Below, piece by piece: positions 1 through 8,979 of a DNA stretch of 64,000 nt. Position numbers and translations under genes: made by a program. Source of the stretch: Pseudomonadota bacterium (lineage in GTDB: Bacteria > Desulfobacterota > Desulfobulbia > Desulfobulbales > Desulfocapsaceae); contig JAHJNL010000022.1 of assembly GCA_018820855.1 (NCBI GenBank), forward strand, positions 1-64,000, written 5' to 3'. The notes below the pieces were generated by a model. That model was given only the letters and a program-made list of their open reading frames with translations, did not search any database and was not told the origin of the DNA. The stretch's first letter is position 1; each line of letters begins with the position of its first letter.

Positions 1-762
1 CATATCACGACTGATCAGCTTCGGTGCCCTGGCACCGTGCAGGAGTACTGCCCCGATGACTATGTCGGCATGCTGAACCAGTTCCCGGATGATTGCCGGT
101 GACGACATCATGGGAAAACAATTCTTCGGCATAAAATCAGAGAGGTGACGGAGGCGATCAAGGTTCATATCAAGCAGATAGACTTTGGCCCCAAGCCCGC
201 AGGCCATCTGTGCGGCATGGGTGCCCACCACCCCGCCGCCGATGACCAGAACAGTAGCCGGAGCCACTCCGGGCACCCCGCCAAGAAGAATCCCACGGCC
301 TCCGTGGGTCCGCTCCACATATTTGGCTGCCTGCTGGGCCGCCATCCTGCCCGCCACTTCGCTCATGGGCGTGAGCAGAGGCAGGCTGCCATCAGCCCCC
401 TCAATGGTCTCATAAGCGATACAGACCGCCTTCCTGGCAAGCATGGCCCGGGTCAACTCTTCTGCAGCAGCAAAATGAAAATAGGTGAAGACTACCTGAC
501 CTTCCCGAATCATCTCATATTCTGAGGGCTGCGGCTCCTTGACGTGCATGACCGTCTCAGCGGCGGCAAAAATCCTGTCGACTCTATCAACAATCTCCGC
601 TCCGGACAGGAGATACTGATCATCAGCAAAACCACTGCCTAAACCTGCCCCTTTTTCCACCAGGACCTGGTGACCATGGTGTACCAGAATCTCAACTCCG
701 GACGGAGTCATACAGACCCGGTTCTCTCCAGCCTTAATCTCTTTCAGGACACCAACGATCAT
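1..762 (-). CDS. ald: Alanine dehydrogenase (C-terminus cut by window edge)
   Basis: NAD-dependent L-alanine dehydrogenase, which interconverts alanine with pyruvate plus ammonia in the cytoplasm. The first 254 of an expected ~370 residues are present; the reading frame runs off the left edge without a stop. Residues that are catalytic or pyruvate-binding in this family are visible at the canonical positions: Arg15, Lys75 (in HVKEP) and His96 (in YFHFA). The NAD-binding loop GGGVVG is at 175-180. The start is the ATG at 762, with GGAGGT eight bases upstream. It lies about 70 bp downstream of dgkA on the same strand and may be co-transcribed with it. Identification is firm; only the 3' end is unseen. 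Confidence 0.95.
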   Translation of the reverse strand, partial: MIVGVLKEIKAGENRVCMTPSGVEILVHHGHQVLVEKGAGLGSGFADDQYLLSGAEIVDRVDRIFAAAETVMHVKEPQPSEYEMIREGQVVFTYFHFAAAEELTRAMLARKAVCIAYETIEGADGSLPLLTPMSEVAGRMAAQQAAKYVERTHGGRGILLGGVPGVAPATVLVIGGGVVGTHAAQMACGLGAKVYLLDMNLDRLRHLSDFMPKNCFPMMSSPAIIRELVQHADIVIGAVLLHGARAPKLISRDM

Positions 763-830
763 GAGTTACCTCCATACTAATACACAACAGCTGTCTGTGT
801 CCGTCCAGAAGCGAAAATTTCCGCTCAAGA

Positions 831-1187
831 TCACGGCCACAACACCAGGCCCCAGACAACGAGCACGAGAAGCAGAGAAAGCAGAACGGCGGCAGAGCCC
901 TGATCCTTGGCACGTCCCGACAGATCATGCTGCTCACTGCCAACTCGATCAACAACACTTTCAACAGCAGAATTCAGCAGCTCAACGACCAGAACCACGA
1001 AGATACTGCCAAGCAGAAGAACTTTTTCCACCCGAGTCTCCCCCAGATACAGACCAAGGGGCACAAAAATGAGAGCCAGAAGCATCTCCACCCGAAAGGC
1101 CTCTTCTTCCTTCCATGTACTCAACAGTCCCTGCAGAGAATACCCCGCACTCTTTACAATTCTTCTTCGGAAGAGATTTACTATCAT
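831..1187 (-). CDS. dgkA: Diacylglycerol kinase DgkA
   Basis: Small integral-membrane diacylglycerol kinase of the prokaryotic DgkA family, which phosphorylates diacylglycerol to phosphatidic acid and recycles membrane lipid. About 118 residues, the usual family length. It has an amphipathic N-terminus, three predicted membrane helices (about 34-50, 56-72 and 98-118), and the family signature ELLNSAVESVVDR around residues 69-82 followed by GSEQHDLSGRAKD with the conserved Glu, Lys and Asp. The start could be TTG at 1190 or ATG at 1187; both follow GGAGGT, and ATG is chosen. Divergent from the TetR gene, and upstream of ald on the same strand. Confidence 0.95.
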   Translation of the reverse strand: MIVNLFRRRIVKSAGYSLQGLLSTWKEEEAFRVEMLLALIFVPLGLYLGETRVEKVLLLGSIFVVLVVELLNSAVESVVDRVGSEQHDLSGRAKDQGSAAVLLSLLLVLVVWGLVLWP

Positions 1188-1276
1188 CAACTACCAACCT
1201 CCATGCAGTACGTATCATTCCCAGTGTACACCTTCCCCTCTCAAGTTACAAAAAATGACTGCGGTCGATTTTATTC

Positions 1277-1305
1277 TTGCCGCCTCTATTTCTGCTCGGT
1301 ATACT
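1277..1305 (+). promoter_or_regulatory. Candidate sigma-70 promoter for tetR/RND operon
   Basis: TTGCCG at 1277-1282 and TATACT at 1300-1305 are separated by exactly 17 bp, 36 bp ahead of the tetR ATG. A TGACTG (1256-1261) and its complement CAGTCA (1314-1319) flank the promoter and could be operator half-sites for the TetR protein. The promoter is a pattern match; the operator is a guess. Confidence 0.55.
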
Positions 1306-1341
1306 TTCGCCGTCAGTCACTTATTATACAGGAGTAACATC

Positions 1342-1986
1342 ATGAGCGGGGTGCGGGAAGAAAAAAAACGTCAGACCAGAAAAGCGATACTTGAGGCAGC
1401 AATGACCCTTTTCGGAACCAGGGGGTATGAGAAAACAAGTGTTGAACAACTGGCAAAAGCTGCAGGGATTGGAAAAGGCACAATATACAGTTACTTCCAA
1501 ACAAAGAGTGAAATTTTTCTAGCCCTTTGTGAAGACGAGCTGGATTTTCTCCATAAAGAAATGAGCAAGAAGGCGAACAACGAAACACCACTGCTCGAAA
1601 CCCTGGTAGACATCTTTATGACTGAATTTCGCTACGTTACCCGGAATCGAGATTTCGGGAGAGTCTTTTTACGAGAACTGGTTTTTCCGACAGAACTGAC
1701 TGTAGAGCGCTCAAAAGAGATCGACAACCGTTTTATCGAGCTCTTTATCCCCCTCTTTCAAAAAGCCCAGAAACGTGGAGAGCTACGAGCGGACCTGGAA
1801 CTCCTCTTTGCTTTCGGCCACTTTTACTCACTCTATCTCCTCACCATCTCGGCCTGGTATTGCGGCAGACTGCTGGAGGACGCAGATGTACTTATGCTTT
1901 TAAGAATGCTCTTTAAACAGGCGCTCTCCGGACTGGCACCCGTCCTTTCTCCTTCACAGCAACTCCCCACAAACCATGAAAGCTGA
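1342..1986 (+). CDS. TetR/AcrR family regulator of RND efflux operon
   Basis: DNA-binding repressor of the TetR family, 214 residues. The N-terminal helix-turn-helix (about residues 9-55) is typical: TRKAILEAAMTLFGTRGYEKT, then VEQLAKAAGIGKGTIYSYFQTKSEIF. The C-terminal ligand-binding half is divergent, as usual. A much longer open frame exists upstream, but the ATG at 1342 is the right start: it follows GGAG at 1331 and begins immediately before the helix-turn-helix. The stop overlaps the start of the efflux adaptor gene by 11 bp, so it is the first gene of a four-gene operon with its own target. It probably represses the operon and is released by a pump substrate, which the sequence does not reveal. 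Confidence 0.93.
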   Translation: MSGVREEKKRQTRKAILEAAMTLFGTRGYEKTSVEQLAKAAGIGKGTIYSYFQTKSEIFLALCEDELDFLHKEMSKKANNETPLLETLVDIFMTEFRYVTRNRDFGRVFLRELVFPTELTVERSKEIDNRFIELFIPLFQKAQKRGELRADLELLFAFGHFYSLYLLTISAWYCGRLLEDADVLMLLRMLFKQALSGLAPVLSPSQQLPTNHES

Positions 1987-3115
1987 TTATTCTCCCAAAA
2001 CCACGCGGGCCAAAATCGTTTATTTGATCTGGAAAAATCTTCCCCGCTTTTTTCTGTTGATCCTCATCCTGTTCACGGTTCTCGGATTTTTCGCCATCAA
2101 GGACAAAGGAAAACGGCTGGCTGCAGAAAAAGCAAAAGCTGAGGTCGAACAAAAACAACCGCTCAATGTTGTTGTTCTCGAGATCCAGCAAATCCCGCTC
2201 CGCGACCGTATCAATCTGCCGGGAACCATAGAACCCTGGCAACGCCTGGAACTGTTAGCCAAGGTCGGCGGCATGGTAGAAGAGGTCCTGGTGACAGAAG
2301 GTGACAGGGTGGAAGAAGGAACAGTTCTAGCCCGCATCGAAGAGGCAGATTACCGTATTGGCCTGCAGTCTGCTCAAGCCACATGGACTCTGGCCAGCGC
2401 AGAATACAAACGGATCAAGACCATGCATAGCAAAGGGATAGCCCCGCAGGCAGAGTTGGAAAACAGCAAGGCTCAGTTGCAGACAGCACAGGCTGCCCTG
2501 GATGATGCCCAGCTCAAACTCTCTCGCTGTACGATTAAAGCGCCCATGTCAGGATTTATCCACCGCCTGGATGCCAAAACCGGACTGCTGCTGGCAGAGG
2601 CAGACCCGGTGGCAGAGATCCTGCAAATGAATCAGGTAAAAGCTGTGGTAGGAATTCCTGAATCGGATGTGGCAGCCGTACGTGATCTTGACGAGATCAC
2701 TCTCACTGTCCAAGCCCTCGGCAATCGCCAGCTCACCGGCAAGAAGCACTACCTTTCCCCGGCTCCTGAGAGCAACGCCCATGTCTACCGGCTGGAATTG
2801 GCCCTTGCCAACCAAGATTTCTCTATTTTTCCCGGAATGTTTGTGCGCGCCGATATCATCAAAGAAGAAAGACCACACGCCCTGGCCATCCCCCTCTATT
2901 CGGTTATCACCCGCAAGGGAGAACAGTTCATCTACCTGGAAGACAAAGGAACAGTACGTAAGCAACTGGTAGAGCTTGGCATCATGGAAGGATGGATGGT
3001 GGAAGTCACAGATGGGCTGCAGGAAGGCGACAGGGTCGTGGTGGAAGGTCATCGTGACATTGAAGACGGACAGGAGGTCCGGGTCATCCGCAGCCTCTCC
3101 ACCCCGGACAGATGA
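1976..3115 (+). CDS. RND efflux periplasmic adaptor (MFP, HlyD/AcrA type)
   Basis: Membrane-fusion (periplasmic adaptor) subunit of a tripartite RND pump, 379 residues. An N-terminal membrane anchor lies at about 20-40 and there is no lipobox. A lipoyl/hairpin region follows, with LAKVGGMVEEVLVTEGDRV near residues 90-110 and its second half ISAPMSGF-like (KAPMSGFIHRLDAKTG) near 190-205. The alpha-helical hairpin is Ala/Gln-rich (SAQATWTLASAEYKR). A beta-barrel domain and a C-terminal membrane-proximal domain complete it. It bridges the inner-membrane permease and the TolC-like channel encoded next. The gene starts inside the tetR 3' end, so translation is probably coupled. Confidence 0.93.
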   Translation: MKADYSPKTTRAKIVYLIWKNLPRFFLLILILFTVLGFFAIKDKGKRLAAEKAKAEVEQKQPLNVVVLEIQQIPLRDRINLPGTIEPWQRLELLAKVGGMVEEVLVTEGDRVEEGTVLARIEEADYRIGLQSAQATWTLASAEYKRIKTMHSKGIAPQAELENSKAQLQTAQAALDDAQLKLSRCTIKAPMSGFIHRLDAKTGLLLAEADPVAEILQMNQVKAVVGIPESDVAAVRDLDEITLTVQALGNRQLTGKKHYLSPAPESNAHVYRLELALANQDFSIFPGMFVRADIIKEERPHALAIPLYSVITRKGEQFIYLEDKGTVRKQLVELGIMEGWMVEVTDGLQEGDRVVVEGHRDIEDGQEVRVIRSLSTPDR

Positions 3116-3193
3116 GCCCGTTGCCTCATTATTTTTTTTTGTACGGCTTGCTGGCGAACGACACTTCTCAGATACCAAGAAAACTTATAACTT

Positions 3194-6100
3194 ATGATCA
3201 TCTCTGATACGGCTGTCAAAAAATCTGTTTCTGTACTGGTACTGGCAGCAATTATCCTGGTATTCGGCACCTACTGTTACCTTGCCCTGCCCCGGGAATC
3301 GGACCCGGATATCACTATTCCCAATGTCTTTGTTTCCACGACCTATCGCGGAGTATCTCCCGCTGACATCGAAACAGCAATCACCATAGAGATCGAGAAA
3401 AAGCTCAAAGGGCTGGACGGTGTCAAAAAGATTCAGTCCGTCAGTTCCGAAGGCCTCTCTTCCATCAATATCGAATTTCTCACCGGCATCGATATCGATC
3501 AAGCCCTGCAGGACGTCAAAGATAAGGTGGATGAGGCAAAAGGAGAGCTGCCAAATGACCTTGAAGACGACCCCACGGTCTTTGAGGTCAACTTTTCTGA
3601 GATGCCCATCCTGATCTTTTCACTTTCAGGAACCTGCGGTCTCCCCTGTCTCAAAGATATCGCCGACGATCTTGAGGATGACATTGAAGCCATTCCCGGA
3701 GTCATGGAGGTGGAGATCAGCGGAGGACTGGAACGGGAAATCCGCATTGAGGTCCTGCCTGAAAAACTGGCCTTTTACGGGCTCACCATCAGTTCCCTGG
3801 AACAGGTGGTGGCCAGCGAAAACCAGAACACTTCAGGGGGAGCCATCCGCCTGGGTAAAGGACGATTTCAACTGCGCGTTCCAGGTGAGTTTGAAACACC
3901 TGAGGAGATCTACGGTCTGGTTCTGACCACACACAATGGCGATCCGGTCTACCTCAAAGATGTCGCCCTCATCATTGACGGGTTTAAGGAAGAGACGAGC
4001 CGCGCCCGCCTCGATGGTCGCCAGGCCGTCAACATTTCGATCAAAAAGCGAAGCGGAGAAAACATCATAGGGATTGTCAAGGCAGTGGATCAGGCCATTG
4101 CAGAACGGCAGCCGACCTGGCCGCAAGGAACCGAGATCACCAAGGTCATGGATAAATCCAAGGATATTGTGCGGATGGTCGCAGATCTGGAAAATAACAT
4201 CCTGTCCGGTCTGGTCCTGGTGGTCATAGTCATCTTTTTTGCCATGGGTATACGCAATGCCATCCTGGTGAGCCTTGCCATACCCTTTTCCATGCTCCTC
4301 TCCTTTACCGTCCTTTACCTCCTTGGCATCACCCTGAACATGGTGGTCCTTTTCAGTCTGACCCTGGCCCTGGGAATGCTGGTGGACAATGCCATTGTTA
4401 TCGTCGAAAACATCTACCGTTTCATGGAACAGGGTGTTCCCCGGAAAGAAGCTGCCATGAAGGCCACCTCAGAGGTGGCCTACCCGGTGATCGGCTCCAC
4501 ACTCACCACCCTGGCCGCCTTTTCCCCCATGCTTTTCTGGCCGGGAATCATGGGAGAATTCATGAGCTACCTGCCGCTTACCCTCATCATTACCCTCTCT
4601 TCCTCACTCTTCGTGGCCCTGGTCATCAACCCGGCACTCGCCTCTATATTTCTTAAAGTCAGCAAAAAAAGCCAGGCACTCACACATGATCCTGCAGGAG
4701 AAGAGCAGCCGGTACAGATAAACACCCCCCTGCTCCGCGGATACTCGTCCGTACTCAACCTTGCCCTGAGCCAACCCTTCTCTATCATTGCTGTCGCCTT
4801 TTTCATTCTCATCCTCATGGTTGAAGGATGGCTTCTGGTCGTGGGCCTGGAAAAGCCCAAAGAGTTCTTTCCCGACATCCAGCCTAAAGGCATATACGTC
4901 AATGTGGATATGCCGGAAGGTGCCGACCTGAATTACATCAACCGGGTCATGCAACGCATAGAAGGGGCCGTAGCCAGTGCTGAGATCGCTGGATCAGAAA
5001 CAGAACCGACAGAGGATGACTACAAAAAAGCCCTTGCTCCTGTTGAGCACGTCCACGATGACGGTCGAACCTTTATCGGTCCTTCCGATCTTGCCAACAT
5101 CAAAACCATCTACATGAAGGCCACGGTGGAAACAGGTGGAGGAAGCGCCTTTGACAGCAACACCCCCAACCATGTAGGTGTCCGCTTTCTCGATCTTGAA
5201 GAACGTTTTCAATCCTCCCATGACACGTTAACTATGATCAGAAAACGGGTAGAGGACATTCCGGGAGGAAAAATCAGCATTGCCAGCGAGGCTGAAGGTC
5301 CGCCCACCGGCTCACCCATCAATATAGAGATTGCCGGTAAGGACTTCCAGGTTTTAGGAGAGATCGCCAGGAACATACGCAATATCATCAGCCAGCTCCC
5401 GCATGTGGAAGATGTGCAGGACAACTTTGTGGAAGGTATTCCCTCAGTCCAGGTACGGATAGACAGGCAAAAGGCAGCACTTTTCGGGCTCACCACCGAC
5501 ATGATCGGCTTTGCCCTGAAAACAGCCTACAACGGCCTGGAAGTCTCTTCTCTTCGCGAGGACGATGAAGATTACGACATCACCGTGCAACTCGGTGAAG
5601 AAGACCGCAAAGTAGTCGATATCCTCCACGAACTGATGATCCCGGCCCCCAACGGCATGACAGTCCCCCTCTCCACCCTGGCAACAATCACTTTTTCCGG
5701 ATCAATCGGCGATATCGTCCGCATCAACAACGAGCGGGTGGTAACCGTCAAGGCCAATGTGGATGAAACAAAAATCCCCGGTCCTGTGGCACGAGCGGCG
5801 GCGGAGAAGGCCCTGGAAAAACTGCCATTGCCCCCTGGCTATAAGGTCACTTTTACCGGTGAATTTGAAGACCAGCAGGAATCAGAAGCCTTTCTCAGCA
5901 AGGCCTTCATCATTGCCCTCCTCTTTATCTTTCTGATTCTGGTAAGTCAGTTCAACTCCGTAGGACAGCCCTTTATCATCATGACCTCGGTCATCCTCTC
6001 CCTAGGCGGTGCCTTTCTTGGCCTGATGCTCTTCAGACAACCCTTCGGCATCATCATGACCGGAGTGGGTGTGATCTCGCTGGCAGGCGTCGTGGTGAAT

Positions 6101-6511
6101 AATGCCATTGTCCTCATCGACTATACCAATCAGCTCCGCCTGCGCGGGATGGCGGTCAAAGAAGCAGTCATAGCTGCAGGAGCCACCCGCCTGCGCCCTG
6201 TTCTGCTCACGGCAATCACGACCATCCTCGGACTCATCCCCATGGTCACCGGTATCTCCTTTGACTTTCGCAACCTGGCCTGGTCCTGGGTCAGTGAATC
6301 CAGCCAGTGGTGGCGTTCCATGGCCGTGGTTATCATATTCGGTCTGATTGTAGCCACTTTCCTCACTCTGGTTGTGGTTCCCAGTCTCTACTATCTCTTC
6401 CATCGCTCCATGGAAGAGCAGCAACGAATTCGACAGTGGCTGCACAGGCTTTACTGGCTGCCCTACCCCCTCCTTTCCGGAGAATCACTGGAGGAAGACA
6501 ATGAACAGTAA
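3194..6511 (+). CDS. RND efflux permease (AcrB/HAE-type, 1105 aa)
   Basis: Inner-membrane proton-driven efflux pump of the RND superfamily, 1105 residues, slightly longer than AcrB. There are twelve predicted helices in the duplicated RND layout with two large periplasmic loops. The first loop begins after helix 1 (residues ~10-28) with the LPRESDPDI motif typical of the family. The helix-4 motif reads LVDNAIVIVEN, with Asp398 present but Asn399 where AcrB has a second Asp. The helix-10 motif is VVNNAIVLID, with Asn969 where AcrB has its essential Lys, and Asp976 nearby. The substrate cannot be read from sequence. No strong ribosome binding site precedes the ATG; the 78-bp gap after the adaptor is the only gap in the operon. 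It overlaps the outer-membrane channel gene by 11 bp. Confidence 0.93.
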   Translation: MIISDTAVKKSVSVLVLAAIILVFGTYCYLALPRESDPDITIPNVFVSTTYRGVSPADIETAITIEIEKKLKGLDGVKKIQSVSSEGLSSINIEFLTGIDIDQALQDVKDKVDEAKGELPNDLEDDPTVFEVNFSEMPILIFSLSGTCGLPCLKDIADDLEDDIEAIPGVMEVEISGGLEREIRIEVLPEKLAFYGLTISSLEQVVASENQNTSGGAIRLGKGRFQLRVPGEFETPEEIYGLVLTTHNGDPVYLKDVALIIDGFKEETSRARLDGRQAVNISIKKRSGENIIGIVKAVDQAIAERQPTWPQGTEITKVMDKSKDIVRMVADLENNILSGLVLVVIVIFFAMGIRNAILVSLAIPFSMLLSFTVLYLLGITLNMVVLFSLTLALGMLVDNAIVIVENIYRFMEQGVPRKEAAMKATSEVAYPVIGSTLTTLAAFSPMLFWPGIMGEFMSYLPLTLIITLSSSLFVALVINPALASIFLKVSKKSQALTHDPAGEEQPVQINTPLLRGYSSVLNLALSQPFSIIAVAFFILILMVEGWLLVVGLEKPKEFFPDIQPKGIYVNVDMPEGADLNYINRVMQRIEGAVASAEIAGSETEPTEDDYKKALAPVEHVHDDGRTFIGPSDLANIKTIYMKATVETGGGSAFDSNTPNHVGVRFLDLEERFQSSHDTLTMIRKRVEDIPGGKISIASEAEGPPTGSPINIEIAGKDFQVLGEIARNIRNIISQLPHVEDVQDNFVEGIPSVQVRIDRQKAALFGLTTDMIGFALKTAYNGLEVSSLREDDEDYDITVQLGEEDRKVVDILHELMIPAPNGMTVPLSTLATITFSGSIGDIVRINNERVVTVKANVDETKIPGPVARAAAEKALEKLPLPPGYKVTFTGEFEDQQESEAFLSKAFIIALLFIFLILVSQFNSVGQPFIIMTSVILSLGGAFLGLMLFRQPFGIIMTGVGVISLAGVVVNNAIVLIDYTNQLRLRGMAVKEAVIAAGATRLRPVLLTAITTILGLIPMVTGISFDFRNLAWSWVSESSQWWRSMAVVIIFGLIVATFLTLVVVPSLYYLFHRSMEEQQRIRQWLHRLYWLPYPLLSGESLEEDNEQ

Positions 6512-7955
6512 GCGCTGCCGTACCAGCCTGCTCTCTCTACTCTGCTTGGTCCTGCTCCTGCACACTACAAGGGCAACGGCTGCAGAAACAGCTGTAGAAC
6601 TGAGTCTTCGCCAGGCCCTGGAGATTGCCCTGGCCAACAACCTTAACCTGCAATTGAGCAAACAGGATCTGGAAATAGCCCGTGGCAGCGCAGATGCCGA
6701 ATACGGAAGCTTTGACAGCCTGCTGCAGGCAGGTGCAGCAGCAGGCGAGGCCAACCTCACTCCCAACATGGAAGGAGGGGCTTATAACGAAGACGTCAGT
6801 TCCTGGAACACATCGGTGAGTAAAAAACTTGCCACCGGTACGGAGGTGGGAATTTCCTGGAACAATGGACGCGATAACAATGATTCCGGCCTCTCACTTA
6901 TCAATCCACTCTATACAAGTGGAGTAGACCTGGAAATAAGCCAACCCCTTCTCCAGGGACTGGGCAGCGAAGTACAGACAGCAGGAATCCGGGCCGCGGA
7001 AAAAAAATCCGAAGCCGCCGCCTTCTTTGTCCACCGGGAAGCAGCAGAACTCACCTCCCAGGTGCGTAAGGCCTACTGGGAACTGGTTTCCGCCCTCCAG
7101 GACATCGAAGTCCTGCAGCTCTCACTCACCCTGGCCAGACAACTCGAAGATGAAACGCAGAGCAGGATAGAGGCAGGAGTACTGGCCCAGGTGGAAATTT
7201 TCCAACCCCAGTCAGAGGTGGCCAGAAGGGAGCAGAATCTCATCAGCGGAGAACGGGCCGTCGGCGTCGCCGAAGACAATCTGCGCTTCCTTCTCAACAA
7301 CCAGGAATGGAACAGACAACTGACTCCCACTGACCGCCCGGAGATTGTCCCCTCCCTTCCCGTCCTGGATACGATCCTGAACAATGCCCTGGCCAACCGT
7401 CCGGACATCAAGGCCGCAGATATGCAGACAGAAGCAGCGAAAATCACCACCGTTTCTTTAAAAGACAGGACACTGCCGGCACTGGACCTCTTCGGCTCCG
7501 TGGGACTGGCAGGAAACGAAGAGGACTACGGCGGTGCCCTGGAGCGCCTGAGTAATGACGGAGATACCCGCTGGCAGGTGGGAATCAGTTTTTCCACCCC
7601 CCTGGAAAATCGAAGTGCCGAGGGGCAGTACAGACAGGCAAAAGCCAGCCTGAACCGGGCAAAAGTTCAGGCCGAACTCCTGCGTCAGCAGACACGAAGT
7701 CTGGCCAGGCAGGCGGTTCGCGACATCAGACTCAGTCTCAAGGCCATTGAAGCCACCCGTAAGACCACACTGGCCTCACAGAAACGACTGGAAGGAGAAC
7801 AGACAAAATTCGAGGTGGGCCGAGCCACTACGTATGATGTCCTGGTGGCTCAGGAGGCTTTTGCCAAGGCCGTGGCCGATGAATACCGAGCCCGGATCAT
7901 CCATGCCCAGGCCCTGGCTGAGGCTGATCGGATCCAGGGAATTGTCAGGATATAA
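6501..7955 (+). CDS. TolC-like outer membrane efflux channel
   Basis: Outer-membrane factor of the RND pump, 484 residues. The N-terminal signal peptide (about 1-28: basic start, Leu-rich core, then TRATAAE) directs export. Two OEP repeats are visible, each opening with a helical stretch such as LSLRQALEIALANNLNLQLSKQ (34-55) and a later long coiled hairpin ending in RATTYDVLVAQEAFAKA, which is characteristic of TolC/OprM family members. The ATG at 6501 is chosen because it follows GGAGG and precedes the signal peptide; the open frame extends further upstream inside the permease gene. There is no lipobox Cys, so it is TolC-like rather than an OprM-type lipoprotein. It is the last gene of the operon. 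Confidence 0.93.
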   Translation: MNSKRCRTSLLSLLCLVLLLHTTRATAAETAVELSLRQALEIALANNLNLQLSKQDLEIARGSADAEYGSFDSLLQAGAAAGEANLTPNMEGGAYNEDVSSWNTSVSKKLATGTEVGISWNNGRDNNDSGLSLINPLYTSGVDLEISQPLLQGLGSEVQTAGIRAAEKKSEAAAFFVHREAAELTSQVRKAYWELVSALQDIEVLQLSLTLARQLEDETQSRIEAGVLAQVEIFQPQSEVARREQNLISGERAVGVAEDNLRFLLNNQEWNRQLTPTDRPEIVPSLPVLDTILNNALANRPDIKAADMQTEAAKITTVSLKDRTLPALDLFGSVGLAGNEEDYGGALERLSNDGDTRWQVGISFSTPLENRSAEGQYRQAKASLNRAKVQAELLRQQTRSLARQAVRDIRLSLKAIEATRKTTLASQKRLEGEQTKFEVGRATTYDVLVAQEAFAKAVADEYRARIIHAQALAEADRIQGIVRI

Positions 7956-7973
7956 TGACTCTGGCACGAGTCA
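7956..7973 (+). terminator. Weak hairpin right after the efflux operon
   Basis: TGACTC and GAGTCA form a perfect 6-bp stem with a 6-base loop, immediately after the stop codon of the channel gene. There is no following T run, so termination would be Rho-dependent or weak. Nothing else recognisable is present up to the lipoprotein gene at 8136. Confidence 0.25.
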
Positions 7974-8135
7974 GCGCTTATCCATAACTGACCAGCATAC
8001 TGGTCCTCTTCTAATTTTTCCTGTTAATAGATTCAGTGTTTCACAAGCATTCGATATTTGCTATACGTTAACTTAGATTACCCTGTAGTCTTAATACAAT
8101 TCTAACAGTCAACTACTTCAGCCCGGAGAAAAAAA

Positions 8136-8783
8136 ATGAATTCACCGCGAACACCCTACTTGACCATTCTCTCCCTCATCTGTGTCCTGTCCCTCTTCTG
8201 TTCATGTGCCGGCGGGCCTTCCGGGCAACCTGCGCCAGCAAGCGAAGAACAAGCCAGTACAGCGGCAAAAAGTACTCCTGAAGGAGAAAAGGTAGAACTG
8301 GGGGCCATTGAAGAAATCCAGGCGACAACGGTGCTGAAAACGAACTATGACAATATCATTATCAGGAACTTTACAAGCAGTGCACAAATCCAGACCGACT
8401 ACCAGAAAAGTGTTCAGGATTGCAAAACGCACATCATTGATCAGTTGAAAAACAAAAAGGCCTATAAAAATGTGACGGACAGTAGCAAAAAGCTTTCCGG
8501 AAAAAGTGCTGTCGTGGATCTGAAGATTGTTGACATGCGTATTACAAGCGGAGCCGCCCGCTTCTGGGGCGGAGCCTTTGCCGGAAGTTCATTTATGGAT
8601 GTTCTGGTCGAAGTACGGAGCACGGGGAGCGACAAAATCCTTTACAAACAAATCCTTACCACATCAAACAGTGCCTGGGCCGCATCGTACAACGGCGGTT
8701 CCAGCGACACCAGCCTGCCCGCTGATTTCGGCACACTCATCGGTGAATATCTGTTTAAGCTTATTCCTGCGAGCAAGGGATAA
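8136..8783 (+). CDS. Putative lipoprotein, DUF4410-like
   Basis: A 215-residue exported protein of unknown function. The N-terminus is a signal sequence ending LFCSC with Cys24 as the likely lipidated residue, followed by a Pro/Ala/Ser linker to about residue 50. The mature domain has alternating strands and a Gly-rich segment, SGAARFWGGAFAGSSFMDV (about 130-148), then a repeated strand VLVEVRSTGSDKIL. This layout resembles DUF4410 lipoproteins, which are assigned here from memory rather than a search. Start chosen at the ATG after CGGAG. It stands alone between the efflux operon and a strong hairpin, so its context gives no functional hint. Confidence 0.8.
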   Translation: MNSPRTPYLTILSLICVLSLFCSCAGGPSGQPAPASEEQASTAAKSTPEGEKVELGAIEEIQATTVLKTNYDNIIIRNFTSSAQIQTDYQKSVQDCKTHIIDQLKNKKAYKNVTDSSKKLSGKSAVVDLKIVDMRITSGAARFWGGAFAGSSFMDVLVEVRSTGSDKILYKQILTTSNSAWAASYNGGSSDTSLPADFGTLIGEYLFKLIPASKG

Positions 8784-8801
8784 ATCCTGCATCTGACCTC
8801 A

Positions 8802-8840
8802 GTCTCTCTCTTGCTGCCTTACCCGCAGCAAGAGAGAGAC
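8802..8840. terminator. 16-bp perfect inverted repeat (bidirectional hairpin)
   Basis: GTCTCTCTCTTGCTGC at 8802-8817 pairs perfectly with its complement at 8825-8840 around a 7-base loop. It sits 18 bp past the lipoprotein stop and between convergent genes (lipoprotein and lysE). No T run follows on either strand, so it is not a classical intrinsic terminator. It may be an RNA 3' end-protecting structure or a Rho-dependent stop. Confidence 0.6.
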
Positions 8841-8979
8841 AAACGGCTCCCCCTCTCCTGACCGCTGCTCTTGCGCAGACAGCGTCCTGCTTGCACAGAG
8901 CAACTTTCTTGCATCTCCCCAATTCCGAATCAGCTGCTGAGATTCCTTTCATCAGAGCAAACCATTCCTTCATTAGTCT

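Noticed and set aside
907-1986. Long N-terminal extension of the TetR gene (359 residues)
   Set aside because: The extra ~145 residues overlap dgkA antisense; the helix-turn-helix starts directly after ATG 1342, which has a ribosome binding site and promoter.
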